NCBI GenBank assembly: GCA_021824635.1
Contig: JAKAKD010000083.1
Span: 1-64,000 of the forward strand
Origin: Bacteroidota bacterium
Lineage (GTDB): Bacteria; Bacteroidota; Ignavibacteria; Ignavibacteriales; Melioribacteraceae
DNA length: 64,000 bases
Direction: 5' to 3'
A program made the translations under genes and the position numbers. Below are positions 26,250 to 35,842 of this stretch, piece after piece; positions within the stretch are counted from its first letter, which is position 1; each line of letters opens with the position of its first letter. Below the pieces are notes generated by a model. That model had not been told where the DNA came from, did not search any database, and worked only from the letters and a program-made list of their open reading frames with translations.

Positions 26250-28796
26250 ATGTCAAAACAAACAAAGAAAGTTTCAACGGCACAGAAAAAATCTACGGAA
26301 TCAAATTTTTCATTCGGTAAATTCATTCCGGAAAAATTTCAAACACCGGCGTTACTACTCATAATCTTTATTCTAATCCTAATTTATTTTTCACCAATTA
26401 TGTTCGGCAATAAGACTACAGACTCCGGGGATTTAATGCAAGTTAAGAGTCTACGCGAATACGCTAATAAAGACCGCGACGGTGTTTCCCTCTGGAACCC
26501 GTATATATTTTGCGGTTTGCCTGCGGTTGCAACCTCGATGTCGTTAAGGTGGTACGATTTGACTTCCGTAGCGTATTCATATGTGTCAAAAATTTATTCC
26601 GCCGGTTTTAAAGATTATAACGCTATCTATACTTTCAGTTTTGTTCTGCTCGCATTTACTTCTTTTTTCTTTATGAGGCGTTTCGGCGCAAGCCGCGGGG
26701 TAAGTTTTATTGTATCTGTTGCAACAATTTTCAGTACCGGGATACTTCTTCTATTTTACATTGGACATATAACCAAGCTGATGACACTTGCGCTTTTTCC
26801 GTTTATACTGATGATGCTTTTTAAATTTCAGAAAGAGATTAAATTGCTCGATCTCTTTTTGTTCGCATTGGGTCTGCATTTATTAGTGTTAAGCGCTCAC
26901 GTACAAATAGTTTTTTATTTAGCGCTTGTCGCGTTAATCTACTTCATCTATTTTTTCATCCGTTCGTTTATTGAAAAAAATAAATTCTTGCAAAGGCAGT
27001 TGCTGAAATCACTGGGAATTATGGCGGCGGTAGGATTGATTGCGGTTTTGATGTCATTCGATACATACGCCCAGCTTTATGAGTACAAACCTTACTCAAC
27101 ACGCGGAACAAAAAGTATAAGCGAGTTGCAAAATCCAGCTGAGCCGGCTCAGAGCAATTCATACGAATACGCAACCAGTTACTCTTTCTCTCCGGGCGAG
27201 ATTATGACTTTTCTAGTGCCCTCTTTTTATGGTTTCGGAAACTCAACCTATAATGGTCCTCTGTCGCAAAACCAGGATGTACTTGTGAAAACATATTTCG
27301 GACAAATGACAAGTGTTGACGTGCCGATGTATATGGGAATAATAATTTTTGCTTTGGCTCTTTTTGCGTTGTTCGCGCGTTGGAAAGAACCAGCTATACA
27401 GTTCTTCGGAATTTTGGTTGTGCTTTTTCTGCTAATATCATTCGGAAAAAATTTTCCCCTCGTTTATAATCTGATGTATTACTATTTCCCGATGTTCGAA
27501 AATTTTCGAGTGCCTTCGATGATTCTCCACACTTTGCAGATTATATTTCCCATACTTGCAGGATTTGGAGTAATGAAGATTATTTCTTTGCGTGAAGAAA
27601 AAAATGTTACTCTTGAAAGGATTTTGCGATACGCGGCTATCAGCTTTGCTTCATTCTTTATAATTTCTCTAATCGTACACAGCAGTTTGGCGAACTGGTT
27701 TAAAGGACGCATCAGCGATTTCGTTTCAACTCTGGGACAAGATCAACAATCACAGCAGCAAGGTCAAATGTTCAATGCGCTTTCAGATTATTTGTCCGGC
27801 ATGTTTACCGGAGACTTAATGATTGCGCTGGCTCTTTTAGCTTTACTCTTTGGTTTGAGTTACACTTATATCACTTCAAAAATAAGTAAAGAATTTTTGA
27901 TAGTCGGTTTGGCTGTCCTGGTTTTGTTTGATCTTTTCAGAATCGGAAACCGCGGCGCAACTTATACCAACGCAGAAGAAGTGAACCTGCAATTTGCCGA
28001 ACCGGAATATATTTCTGTCATAAAGCAGCAACATGATAAAGATCCGTTTAGATTATTGAATATGAGAAGAAGCGGAATGGGAAGTATTTACTACAATGCT
28101 AATTTTAATGTTTATTTTTTGGAAGAAGATTTTTCCGGTTACTCCGCCGTTAAACCAAGAAGCTATCAAGATTTTATGGATATAGTTGGACCGGCAAACT
28201 TTACATTATGGCGTATGCTTGATGTAAAATATGTCGTTACGGATAAACCATTCCCGTTTGAATATTTCTCGCAAGTTTCGATGTCACCGGATTCCACCAC
28301 ATTTGTTAATCGAAACGAAAAAGCTCTTCCCCGCATCTATTTTGTAGATAATGTTGAAGAAAAATCTTCGGTAGATATTTTAAATGCCGTTAAGAACAAT
28401 TCATTCGATCCGAAAAAACTTGCTTTCGTTAACAAACTCGATTTCAAATTTGATAAAGGCGATTCTACCAATACATCCGCAATTACTTTATACAAAGACG
28501 AACATGTTAGCGCGGAAGTAAATGCCGCAGGGAATAATTTTCTCTTCTTCGGCACAACATTTCTGCCCGGATGGAAAGCTCTTGTTGACGGAACATCAAC
28601 GGAAATTCATAAAACCAATCACGGCTTTCAAGGAATTGTTGTTCCAAAGGGAAAACATAAAGTTGAGTTTATCTACCAACCTGCATCTTTTGTTACCGGA
28701 AAATATTTATCGTTTATTCTCAACTTGTTTTTATTTGGCGGATTGGCTTTTGCGTATTTCAATTCTAGAAAAAAGAACGCAGCGGAAAAATTATAA
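26250..28796 (+). CDS. YfhO family membrane protein
   Basis: 848 residues, about 12-13 transmembrane segments in the first 560 residues and near the C-terminus, with a soluble C-terminal domain containing FFGTTFLPGWKALVDG. This is the typical layout of YfhO-type proteins, GT-C-like enzymes linked in Gram-positives to glycosylation of lipoteichoic acid. The DSGD motif in the first loop fits GT-C catalysis. The next gene begins right after its stop codon. Likely transfers a lipid-linked sugar on the periplasmic side. Confidence 0.88.
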   Translation: MSKQTKKVSTAQKKSTESNFSFGKFIPEKFQTPALLLIIFILILIYFSPIMFGNKTTDSGDLMQVKSLREYANKDRDGVSLWNPYIFCGLPAVATSMSLRWYDLTSVAYSYVSKIYSAGFKDYNAIYTFSFVLLAFTSFFFMRRFGASRGVSFIVSVATIFSTGILLLFYIGHITKLMTLALFPFILMMLFKFQKEIKLLDLFLFALGLHLLVLSAHVQIVFYLALVALIYFIYFFIRSFIEKNKFLQRQLLKSLGIMAAVGLIAVLMSFDTYAQLYEYKPYSTRGTKSISELQNPAEPAQSNSYEYATSYSFSPGEIMTFLVPSFYGFGNSTYNGPLSQNQDVLVKTYFGQMTSVDVPMYMGIIIFALALFALFARWKEPAIQFFGILVVLFLLISFGKNFPLVYNLMYYYFPMFENFRVPSMILHTLQIIFPILAGFGVMKIISLREEKNVTLERILRYAAISFASFFIISLIVHSSLANWFKGRISDFVSTLGQDQQSQQQGQMFNALSDYLSGMFTGDLMIALALLALLFGLSYTYITSKISKEFLIVGLAVLVLFDLFRIGNRGATYTNAEEVNLQFAEPEYISVIKQQHDKDPFRLLNMRRSGMGSIYYNANFNVYFLEEDFSGYSAVKPRSYQDFMDIVGPANFTLWRMLDVKYVVTDKPFPFEYFSQVSMSPDSTTFVNRNEKALPRIYFVDNVEEKSSVDILNAVKNNSFDPKKLAFVNKLDFKFDKGDSTNTSAITLYKDEHVSAEVNAAGNNFLFFGTTFLPGWKALVDGTSTEIHKTNHGFQGIVVPKGKHKVEFIYQPASFVTGKYLSFILNLFLFGGLAFAYFNSRKKNAAEKL

Positions 28797-30314
28797 ATGC
28801 TTGCACGGCTTAAAAGTACGGTTCGCGATACTTTAGTTTACAGTTTAAGCAACATTGCGCCTAAAATTGTTGGTGTTGTGCTTCTTCCGCTTTACACAGC
28901 AAAGCTGACACTTGTTGAATTCGGCAATTTGGATTTGCTTACCGTAACCGTCACGATACTTGTTGAGATTTTAATACTTGGACAGGCAACCTCGATTATT
29001 CTTTTCAACAATTCAGCAGACTACAAAGACAAAAAGAAGTCCACACTTTTTACAATAACAACTTTTATTTTGATGATCTGCGCTCTGTTCGTTTTATTTG
29101 CAGAAGCAGTCATTTCATTGTTTCCGGATATTTTTATTAACTCTCAGATTCACTCATCCTATCTTCGAATAATTTCTTATACCGTTCTTTTAAGCGTATT
29201 AAACAATCTGTTTTTTGCCAAATTGCGCGCTGATGAGCAATCTGTTTTTTATTCTATCGTGAGTGTAACCAGAGTTTTGCTGATGACCGGACTTACAATT
29301 TATTATTTAGTATGGCTTAATAAAGGGGTCTGGGGAATTTTATTTGCGGCAGCAGTTTCAGAATTTTTTACGCTTATAATTTTATTTGCAAAAGTAATTC
29401 CTCAAATGAAGGTAAAATTCGAATCACAAATTCTTAAGACTGCTCTAAAATTTGGAATTCCGCTTCTTTTTGCCTCGATAGGTTTTCTATTGCTAAACTT
29501 GAGCGACCGCTATATTATTAAGTTTTTGCTTGGTTCTGCCGCTCTTGCGCCTTATAGCCTGGCGTATAAAGTAGCCGGTGTGCTCAATATGTTTTTTATA
29601 CTCCCTTTTACTTTAGGATTAATGCCGGTAGCTTATAAATATTTTGGAAGTTCCGACGATAAACGTTTCTTTTCAAAACTGATGACTTATTCTGCTTTCT
29701 TTTTTATATGGGGATTTATTTTTCTCTCATTATTCAGCAAAGAGATAGTTCATTTATTTGCCGAGAAGCCGGAGTATTACAGTTCTTATATAATTGTACC
29801 GGTAATTCTTCTCTCATATGTTTTCAGCGGAATACGGCTCACTGCTTCTCTAGGAATGCTGCTGACGAAAAACACAAAGCATATTGCGTGGATTACTCTT
29901 GGCGCTGCGGGTTTGAACATTGTTCTTAATTTTATTTTTATTCCGGTATTTGGAATTATCGCCGCCGCTGTTAACACTTTAGTTTCGTTTATAATATTCT
30001 ATATCATCACACAAAATTTTTCCGACAAATATTATAAGATCCCTTTTGAGAATTATAAAATTTATCTCATGCTTATTTCCGGTTCAATTATCGCCGGAAC
30101 GATATATTTTCTTCCGGCAATGAATAGTGTTTTAGAAATTTGCATAAAACTTCTTTTGGTGGGTTTATTCCCATTTGTGCTTTATCTCTTTCGTTTTTTT
30201 GAGAAAGCTGAACTTGAAATAATTTTGAATCCCGCAAAAATTTTAGATTTTGTGAAAGGAATTGTAAAAGGCGCCGATAAAAATTCAACCGATTCCGGTA
30301 CTTTAATGCCATGA
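28797..30314 (+). CDS. Oligosaccharide flippase (Wzx/MATE-like)
   Basis: 505 residues with about 14 transmembrane helices, a member of the polysaccharide exporter superfamily. It should flip the undecaprenyl-linked repeat unit to the periplasm. Its ATG follows the preceding TAA without a gap, and its end overlaps the next gene by 4 bp. Both fit a single glycan operon. A short polar tail (about 20 residues) follows the last helix. Confidence 0.92.
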   Translation: MLARLKSTVRDTLVYSLSNIAPKIVGVVLLPLYTAKLTLVEFGNLDLLTVTVTILVEILILGQATSIILFNNSADYKDKKKSTLFTITTFILMICALFVLFAEAVISLFPDIFINSQIHSSYLRIISYTVLLSVLNNLFFAKLRADEQSVFYSIVSVTRVLLMTGLTIYYLVWLNKGVWGILFAAAVSEFFTLIILFAKVIPQMKVKFESQILKTALKFGIPLLFASIGFLLLNLSDRYIIKFLLGSAALAPYSLAYKVAGVLNMFFILPFTLGLMPVAYKYFGSSDDKRFFSKLMTYSAFFFIWGFIFLSLFSKEIVHLFAEKPEYYSSYIIVPVILLSYVFSGIRLTASLGMLLTKNTKHIAWITLGAAGLNIVLNFIFIPVFGIIAAAVNTLVSFIIFYIITQNFSDKYYKIPFENYKIYLMLISGSIIAGTIYFLPAMNSVLEICIKLLLVGLFPFVLYLFRFFEKAELEIILNPAKILDFVKGIVKGADKNSTDSGTLMP

Positions 30315-31621
30315 AAAAAGTGTTAATCATAACATATTATTGGCCTCCGGCGGGCGGTATTGGTGTTCATCGCTGTTTAAAGTTTGCAAAATACCTACGC
30401 GAATTCGGGTGGGAACCGGTGATCTGCACTGCAGAAAATGCCGAGTATCCGGTTCTTGATGAGGGAAATTTAAAAGATGTTCCTGCCGGCATTAAAATTA
30501 TTAAAACAAAAATTTGGGAACCGTACAATCTTTTCAAATTAATTTCCGGAAAGAAAAAAGAAGAGCGAATACATAATGTTTTTTTGGAAGAGGACAAACC
30601 GAGCTTTGCCCATAAATTTGGAATTTGGATTAGAGGAAATATTTTTATTCCCGACGCGCGCAAATTTTGGATTCGCCCTTCTGTAAAATTCTTGTCGAAA
30701 TACTTAAAAGAAAATCATGTTGATGTTTTGTTCACCAATGGACCGCCGCAATCAACTCACATGATAGCATACGGCGTTAAAAAAAATTTAGGAATTCCTT
30801 GGCATGCGGATTTTCAAGATCCGTGGACTCAAGTTGATTATTTTTCGCAGTTGATGCTCAACCCAATCTCAAAACGAATTCACGAGGCAATGGAACGACG
30901 CGTCTTTCGTAATGCCGATAAGATTACCATCTGTAGCAATACATGGAAAAGTGACCTTGAATCAATCGGCGCCCGAGATGTTGGTGTTATTGTCTGGGGT
31001 TATGATGAAGATGATTTTAAAAATATTTCTGTTTTGCTTTCTAAAAAATTTACACTTAGCCATTTCGGAAGTTTGGGTCCGGACAGAAATGCAAAAATTT
31101 TATGGAAGGCGCTTTCAATCATCTCTAATGAGGACAAACAATTTGCAGATGATCTTGAAATTGAGCTCGTTGGATTTATCGGTCACGCAATTGTAGATGA
31201 AATCAATTCACTCGGCATGTCAAAAAATTTAAAATTATCCGCTCACATCTCTAGACAGGAAACTCTTGTGCGGATGTATCAAGCACAAGTATTGCTTTTG
31301 ATTCTCAACGACATGCCGAATGTAAACGGAAGACTACCCGGAAAACTTTTTGAGTATCTGGCTTCTCGAAGACCTACTCTTGTAATTGGTCCCGAAGAAA
31401 GTGATGCATCTAAGATTGTTCATGGTGTTAATGCCGGTTTCACTTGCGATTTCAATGATTTAGACAAAACGCTTGCAACTCTGAGAGAGCTATACAAAAA
31501 ATTTAAGGACGGTTCTTTGACTTCAAACCAAACCGACATTTCACAATATTCAAATAGAAATTTGACAAAAAAGTTGGCGGGTTTTTTGGATGAGATAATC
31601 TCTAATAGTTCTAGCTGTTAA
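30311..31621 (+). CDS. GT-B glycosyltransferase (GT4-like)
   Basis: 436 residues. It starts VLIITYYWPPAGGIGVHRCLKF, the glycine-rich acceptor loop typical of cell-wall GT4 enzymes. The C-terminal domain has LSHFGSLGPDRN and PGKLFEYLASRRPTLVIGPEESDA, in the position of the sugar-nucleotide site. ATGA overlap with the flippase gene; the next gene follows after 15 bp. Confidence 0.9.
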   Translation: MKKVLIITYYWPPAGGIGVHRCLKFAKYLREFGWEPVICTAENAEYPVLDEGNLKDVPAGIKIIKTKIWEPYNLFKLISGKKKEERIHNVFLEEDKPSFAHKFGIWIRGNIFIPDARKFWIRPSVKFLSKYLKENHVDVLFTNGPPQSTHMIAYGVKKNLGIPWHADFQDPWTQVDYFSQLMLNPISKRIHEAMERRVFRNADKITICSNTWKSDLESIGARDVGVIVWGYDEDDFKNISVLLSKKFTLSHFGSLGPDRNAKILWKALSIISNEDKQFADDLEIELVGFIGHAIVDEINSLGMSKNLKLSAHISRQETLVRMYQAQVLLLILNDMPNVNGRLPGKLFEYLASRRPTLVIGPEESDASKIVHGVNAGFTCDFNDLDKTLATLRELYKKFKDGSLTSNQTDISQYSNRNLTKKLAGFLDEIISNSSSC

Positions 31622-31636
31622 CGGGCTAAACAAGCA

Positions 31637-33088
31637 ATGCAAAAACAAGAACGAATGAATAAAAAAATTAAAGTACTCTGCTTTACCGACGATGTTGCGG
31701 GACGTGATGTAGAGATGATGCTTCCTATCCGCTATTTTGCAGAACGGTTTCTAAATTGCGAATTCTATCACGCACTCAATATTGATATCCATGAGATATA
31801 CCGTCAGCGTCCGGATATAATTCTTCAAGCGAATACTATTGGTTCCAATTTGTATTTTGAAATTTCAAAAATTGCGCATGAGCAGAACATTCCAATATTC
31901 GCTCTTATCTCAGAAGGAAATTTTAGAACAGACGGGAGCTTTGATTATTGGGGTTTCAACCGCGATAAGAAATTCTATCAAGAATATGTATGTTGTTGGA
32001 GCGAACGCACAGCGGAATATTTAAGGAAGGAAGTTCCGGAAGCAAAAGACAAAATTGTTGTAACAGGCGGCGTTGGATTTGACCGTTACATCATTTATAA
32101 ATATTTAAGCAAAGAAAATTTTCTTCGCAAGTACAGCATGACGCATTTTTCAAAAATTATCGGTTATGCTGGATGGGCATTCGGCAAACTCGATCACAAA
32201 CGCGGAAAAAACGAATTGCTTGTCTGGGCAAGAGGCGACAAGAACAAACTAATCTGGATAGAAGAACAGCGCAAAAAAGTTAGAGATATTTTAAAGCAGG
32301 CAATTGAAAATAATCCGTCAACTTTATTTATTCTAAAACAGCATCCGCAAGAGAATTCACCGGAAAGAACGGAGCCCGTAAAGAATGAAATGAGTGAACT
32401 CGCACATTATAAAAACGTTCTCTACTTATGCGGCGAAGAATCAATTCATGATCTGATCAGCGTTTCGGATTTATGGACTTGCTTCGAATCTACTTCCGCG
32501 CTTGAATGCTGGTTAATGGACAAGCAAACAATTTTCATTAATCCGGAAAAAGATTTCAATCGCGATCAACTTTACAAAGGTTCTGCGTTAATTCAAAATT
32601 ATGACGAGTTCCAGAAATTGATTGACGAATTTTACTCGGGCGGTAGAATTGAACAATTCTTTGAAAAAGAAAAATCGGCAATAAGAAATGAATTGATTAA
32701 AAACGTAATCGGCTTTGGCGATGGACTCAATCATATCCGCGCTGGATACTATCTCCAAAAAACAATTGACAATTATTTTAGAGCCAGCAACCGACAACAA
32801 GTGACTGATAACCGATCACCAATCACAAATCACAAATCACTGTACAATTTTCATCTTTGGCATTTTTTAGTTTACTATTTAATTAGAATCGCCGGACCGT
32901 TTTACAACCGCGCGCTTTATTCACGCCTTTATAAATTCAACAAACATCTCTGGGTATTTGAAAATTACAGAATGACTAAATTGCATGAACTGTATAAAAG
33001 ATATGTTCCATTTTTTGAAGAATTTTATAAAGCCAGGAATATTGAAGAGCGATATAAAGAAAATTCACTTTTCAAGAATCTTTTATAA
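31637..33088 (+). CDS. Surface carbohydrate biosynthesis protein (GT-B fold)
   Basis: 483 residues. It resembles the 'surface carbohydrate biosynthesis protein' group related to CDP-glycerol glycerophosphotransferases: ILQANTIGSNLYFEISKIA, SEGNFR, VTGGVGFDRY, LKQHPQENSPER and SVSDLWTCFESTSALECW. Probably transfers a sugar or sugar-like acid; given the downstream pathway, pseudaminic acid is a candidate donor (inference). A second ATG six codons in could be the real start. A heptad DNA array inserts a polar stretch at about residue 385-403, just before a C-terminal helical region. Confidence 0.8.
   Translation: MQKQERMNKKIKVLCFTDDVAGRDVEMMLPIRYFAERFLNCEFYHALNIDIHEIYRQRPDIILQANTIGSNLYFEISKIAHEQNIPIFALISEGNFRTDGSFDYWGFNRDKKFYQEYVCCWSERTAEYLRKEVPEAKDKIVVTGGVGFDRYIIYKYLSKENFLRKYSMTHFSKIIGYAGWAFGKLDHKRGKNELLVWARGDKNKLIWIEEQRKKVRDILKQAIENNPSTLFILKQHPQENSPERTEPVKNEMSELAHYKNVLYLCGEESIHDLISVSDLWTCFESTSALECWLMDKQTIFINPEKDFNRDQLYKGSALIQNYDEFQKLIDEFYSGGRIEQFFEKEKSAIRNELIKNVIGFGDGLNHIRAGYYLQKTIDNYFRASNRQQVTDNRSPITNHKSLYNFHLWHFLVYYLIRIAGPFYNRALYSRLYKFNKHLWVFENYRMTKLHELYKRYVPFFEEFYKARNIEERYKENSLFKNLL
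32789..32844. repeat. Heptad array inside the surface carbohydrate protein gene
   Basis: Eight 7-bp units: AACCGAC, AACAAGT, GACTGAT, AACCGAT, CACCAAT, CACAAAT, CACAAAT, CACTGTA. In frame, it encodes a polar N/R/Q/T/S/H stretch that looks like an insertion between two folded parts. Confidence 0.8.
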
Positions 33089-33198
33089 AACAGGTTCGCC
33101 CGATTTACATAGAATTTAAGTCAGACAGACAATTTTAATAGAATGCCCATCAGTAAAATAATTTTCATAAATTTGCTCTCAGTTAATAAAGAGGAATC

Positions 33199-34230
33199 AT
33201 GGAAGGCAAAACCATTCTTATAACCGGCGGAACGGGCTCTTTCGGAAAAAAATTTATTGAAACAGTTCTAAAACGTTTCAATCCGAAAAAAATTATCGTT
33301 TACAGCCGAGACGAACTGAAGCAATATGAAATGCAGCAAGACGTACGCTTTAGAAAAGAAGGCGTTTTGATGCGCTATTTTATTGGAGATGTGCGCGATG
33401 AAAAAAGATTAACACGGGCAATGGAAGGAATTGACATTGTTGTTCACGCCGCCGCTCTTAAACAAGTGCCTGCCGCAGAGTACAATCCTTTTGAAGCAGT
33501 TAAGACAAATATCATCGGCGGACAAAATGTAATTAATGCATGCATTGACAGCGGAGTGAAAAAGGTAATTGCGCTTAGTACTGATAAAGCCGCCGCACCT
33601 ATTAATCTTTATGGCGCAACTAAATTAACTTCCGACAAGCTTTTCATTGCCGCAAATAATTTTAGAGGAACCCACGATATAAAATTTTCTGTCGTTCGTT
33701 ACGGAAATGTTATGGGAAGCCGCGGTTCTGTTATTCCATTTTTTATTGAAAAGAAAAAAACCGGCGTTCTTCCGGTTACAGACAAACGAATGACCCGCTT
33801 TAATATTACTCTTCAAGAAGGTGTTGATTTTGTTCTTGATTCTTTTGATAGAATGTGGGGCGGTGAGTTATTTGTTCCCAAAATTCCTTCGTTCAAGATT
33901 TTGGATCTAGCCGAAGCAATCGCACCGGGGATTAAAATCGAAGAAGTAGGAATTCGTCCCGGTGAAAAAATTCACGAAGAGATGATAACCGAGGCAGATG
34001 CGGTAAGCACAATTCAATTTGAAAAATATTTTGTCATTCTTCCCTCTGTTCAGCTGGGTGATTCGGAACAATTAAAATTATGGAACACAGAAAAATTTAG
34101 AACCACAAGCAATTCCAAACCCGGAAAGTTTTGTAACGACAACTTCAGATATAACAGCGGAACAAATGAGTGGTTTCTTTCTGTTGAGGAATTGAGAGAA
34201 CTAATAAAGAAGAATGTGATTGGTGATTAG
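33199..34230 (+). CDS. pseB: UDP-GlcNAc 4,6-dehydratase (inverting), PseB
   Basis: First step of CMP-pseudaminic acid synthesis: UDP-GlcNAc to UDP-2-acetamido-2,6-dideoxy-beta-L-arabino-hexos-4-ulose. 343 residues, extended SDR fold. The NADP-binding loop TGGTGSFGKKF is at residues 9-19. Lys in LYGATKLTSDK replaces the usual YxxxK Tyr region, as in FlaA1-type dehydratases. A strong GAGG precedes the ATG. The last codons and the stop are made by a heptad DNA array, so the C-terminus may have been reshaped by that insertion. Confidence 0.95.
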   Translation: MEGKTILITGGTGSFGKKFIETVLKRFNPKKIIVYSRDELKQYEMQQDVRFRKEGVLMRYFIGDVRDEKRLTRAMEGIDIVVHAAALKQVPAAEYNPFEAVKTNIIGGQNVINACIDSGVKKVIALSTDKAAAPINLYGATKLTSDKLFIAANNFRGTHDIKFSVVRYGNVMGSRGSVIPFFIEKKKTGVLPVTDKRMTRFNITLQEGVDFVLDSFDRMWGGELFVPKIPSFKILDLAEAIAPGIKIEEVGIRPGEKIHEEMITEADAVSTIQFEKYFVILPSVQLGDSEQLKLWNTEKFRTTSNSKPGKFCNDNFRYNSGTNEWFLSVEELRELIKKNVIGD

Positions 34231-34243
34231 TTATTGGTGATTA
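34216..34243. repeat. Heptad array, left flank of the S23-like gene
   Basis: Four 7-bp units: GTGATTG, GTGATTA, GTTATTG, GTGATTA. It covers the 3' end of pseB and the gap before the small four-helix-bundle gene. It is inverted relative to the array after that gene. Confidence 0.8.
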
Positions 34244-34246
34244 ATC

Positions 34247-34618
34247 ATGACTAGCATTAAATCTTTTCATGATCTGGAGATATGGAAATTATCCCATCAG
34301 CTTGTTTTAGAAGTTTATAAAATCTCGAAAATGTTTCCTAAGGAAGAAAATTTTCGAATTACTTCTCAGTTAATAAGAGCATCATATTCTATTCCTTCAA
34401 ACATTGCCGAGGGAATGGGTAGATACACAAGAAAAGAATTTGTAAATTTTCTTACTATTGCCCGCGGCTCCGTTGAAGAATGCAAATACTTAATTTTACT
34501 CACCAAGGATTTAGGTTATATATCCAAAGTCATATTTACTGAATTAACATTAAAATATGATTCTCTGGGCAAAATGATTAATTCATTAATTAATTCTTTA
34601 AAAAGTAAACCAGTGTAG
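34247..34618 (+). CDS. Four-helix-bundle protein (S23/23S rRNA intervening-sequence family, Avd-like fold)
   Basis: 123 residues. Family hallmarks are clear: FHDLEIWKLSHQL near the start, then RASYSIPSNIAEGMGR, EFVNFLTIARGSVEECKY and a Leu/Ile-rich last helix. The family forms pentameric bundles, is related to the Avd accessory protein of diversity-generating retroelements, and was first found in 23S rRNA intervening sequences; its chromosomal role is unknown. It splits pseB from pseC, is not a pathway enzyme and is bracketed by inverted heptad arrays. It therefore looks like an inserted cassette. No reverse transcriptase is in the window. Confidence 0.92.
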   Translation: MTSIKSFHDLEIWKLSHQLVLEVYKISKMFPKEENFRITSQLIRASYSIPSNIAEGMGRYTRKEFVNFLTIARGSVEECKYLILLTKDLGYISKVIFTELTLKYDSLGKMINSLINSLKSKPV

Positions 34619-34624
34619 TCCAAC

Positions 34625-35842
34625 ATGAATAAAAAACAACCAACATCTAATAACCAATCACCAACAACCAAGATATATTCTTACGGCAAACAAACAATTG
34701 ACGATGCCGATATTCAATCAGTTGTTGAAACACTTAAAAGCGACTGGCTTACGCAAGGTCCAACTATACAAAAATTCGAACAAGCGTTGAACGAAAAGTT
34801 CGGCGGCAAATATGCATCTGCGGTTGCCACAGGAACTGCCGGGCTTCATCTTATTGCAATGGGTTTAGGATGGAAGAAAGATGATATAGTGATAACATCG
34901 CCCATAACATTTCTAGCAAGTGCAAATTGTGCGGTTTATACAGGCGCTACGCCCGACTTTGCGGACATAAATGAATCAACTTACACTATTGATCCGAATG
35001 AGCTTGAGTGGAAACTGAAACAATATTCTATTCGAAACAGAAAAGTAAAAGCTGTGGTAGCCGTTGATTATGCCGGTCATCCTTGCGATTGGGATGCGCT
35101 TAGATCGTTACAAGACAAGTACGGTTTTCAACTTGTTAATGATTTTTGCCATGCGCCCGGCGCCGAATATAAAGATGACTTTAAATACGCGGCAAAATAT
35201 GCCGATGCTGTAAATATGAGTTTTCACCCGGTTAAACATTTTACAACGGGCGAAGGCGGCGCAGTATTATCTAACGATGAATCGCTCGATCATAGAATCA
35301 AAACATTGCGCTCACACGGAATGACAAAAGATGAATCTATACTTGAAAAGAACGACGGACCATGGTATTACGAAATGCATCAAGTTGGATTTAATTATCG
35401 GATAACTGATTTCCAGTGCGCGCTGGGAATTAGTCAACTAAAAAAAATTGATCCGTTCATCGAAAAACGAAGAGCGATAGCAAAATACTACGATGATTTT
35501 TTCGGAAAAGATGATAGATTTATTATACCCTACGTTTCGGAAGATTATAAACACGCTTATCATCTTTATCCTCTTCAGATTAAATTTGACGAGTTAAATA
35601 TTTCAAAGAAAGTATTTTTTTCGAAGATGAAAGAAAAAAATATTTTATTGCAGGTTCATTATGTGCCGGTTCATCTTCAGCCGTTCTACAGAAATAATTT
35701 TGGATTTAAGCATGGCGACTTTCCGATTGCGGAAATATTTTATGAAAGAGAATTATCAATCCCTATGTATCCAACGCTTTTAAATGAGGATCTGGATTAC
35801 ATTACGAGATCAATTATTGAAACTCTGGATAAAATGAAATGA
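34625..35842 (+). CDS. pseC: UDP-4-amino-4,6-dideoxy-N-acetyl-beta-L-altrosamine transaminase, PseC
   Basis: Second step of the pseudaminic acid pathway: PLP-dependent transfer of an amino group to C4 of the PseB product. 405 residues, DegT/DnrJ/EryC1 aminotransferase family. The PLP Lys204 is in FHPVKHFTTGEGG, with TGTAGLHL for phosphate contact near the N-terminus. The first 15 or so codons come from a heptad DNA array (QPTSNNQSPTTK), and the conserved enzyme begins at YSYGKQTI. It overlaps the next gene by 4 bp. Confidence 0.95.
   Translation: MNKKQPTSNNQSPTTKIYSYGKQTIDDADIQSVVETLKSDWLTQGPTIQKFEQALNEKFGGKYASAVATGTAGLHLIAMGLGWKKDDIVITSPITFLASANCAVYTGATPDFADINESTYTIDPNELEWKLKQYSIRNRKVKAVVAVDYAGHPCDWDALRSLQDKYGFQLVNDFCHAPGAEYKDDFKYAAKYADAVNMSFHPVKHFTTGEGGAVLSNDESLDHRIKTLRSHGMTKDESILEKNDGPWYYEMHQVGFNYRITDFQCALGISQLKKIDPFIEKRRAIAKYYDDFFGKDDRFIIPYVSEDYKHAYHLYPLQIKFDELNISKKVFFSKMKEKNILLQVHYVPVHLQPFYRNNFGFKHGDFPIAEIFYERELSIPMYPTLLNEDLDYITRSIIETLDKMK
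34636..34670. repeat. Heptad array, right flank of the S23-like gene, in the pseC start
   Basis: Five 7-bp units: ACAACCA, ACATCTA, ATAACCA, ATCACCA, ACAACCA. It is the inverted counterpart of the array before the S23-like gene and encodes the non-conserved N-terminus of PseC. Confidence 0.8.

Noticed and set aside
26155-26364. Small ORF before the YfhO gene
   Set aside because: It runs through the palindromic repeat and into the YfhO gene in another frame.
32789-32844. CRISPR-like array
   Set aside because: Units are 7 bp with no spacers, and no cas genes are in the window.
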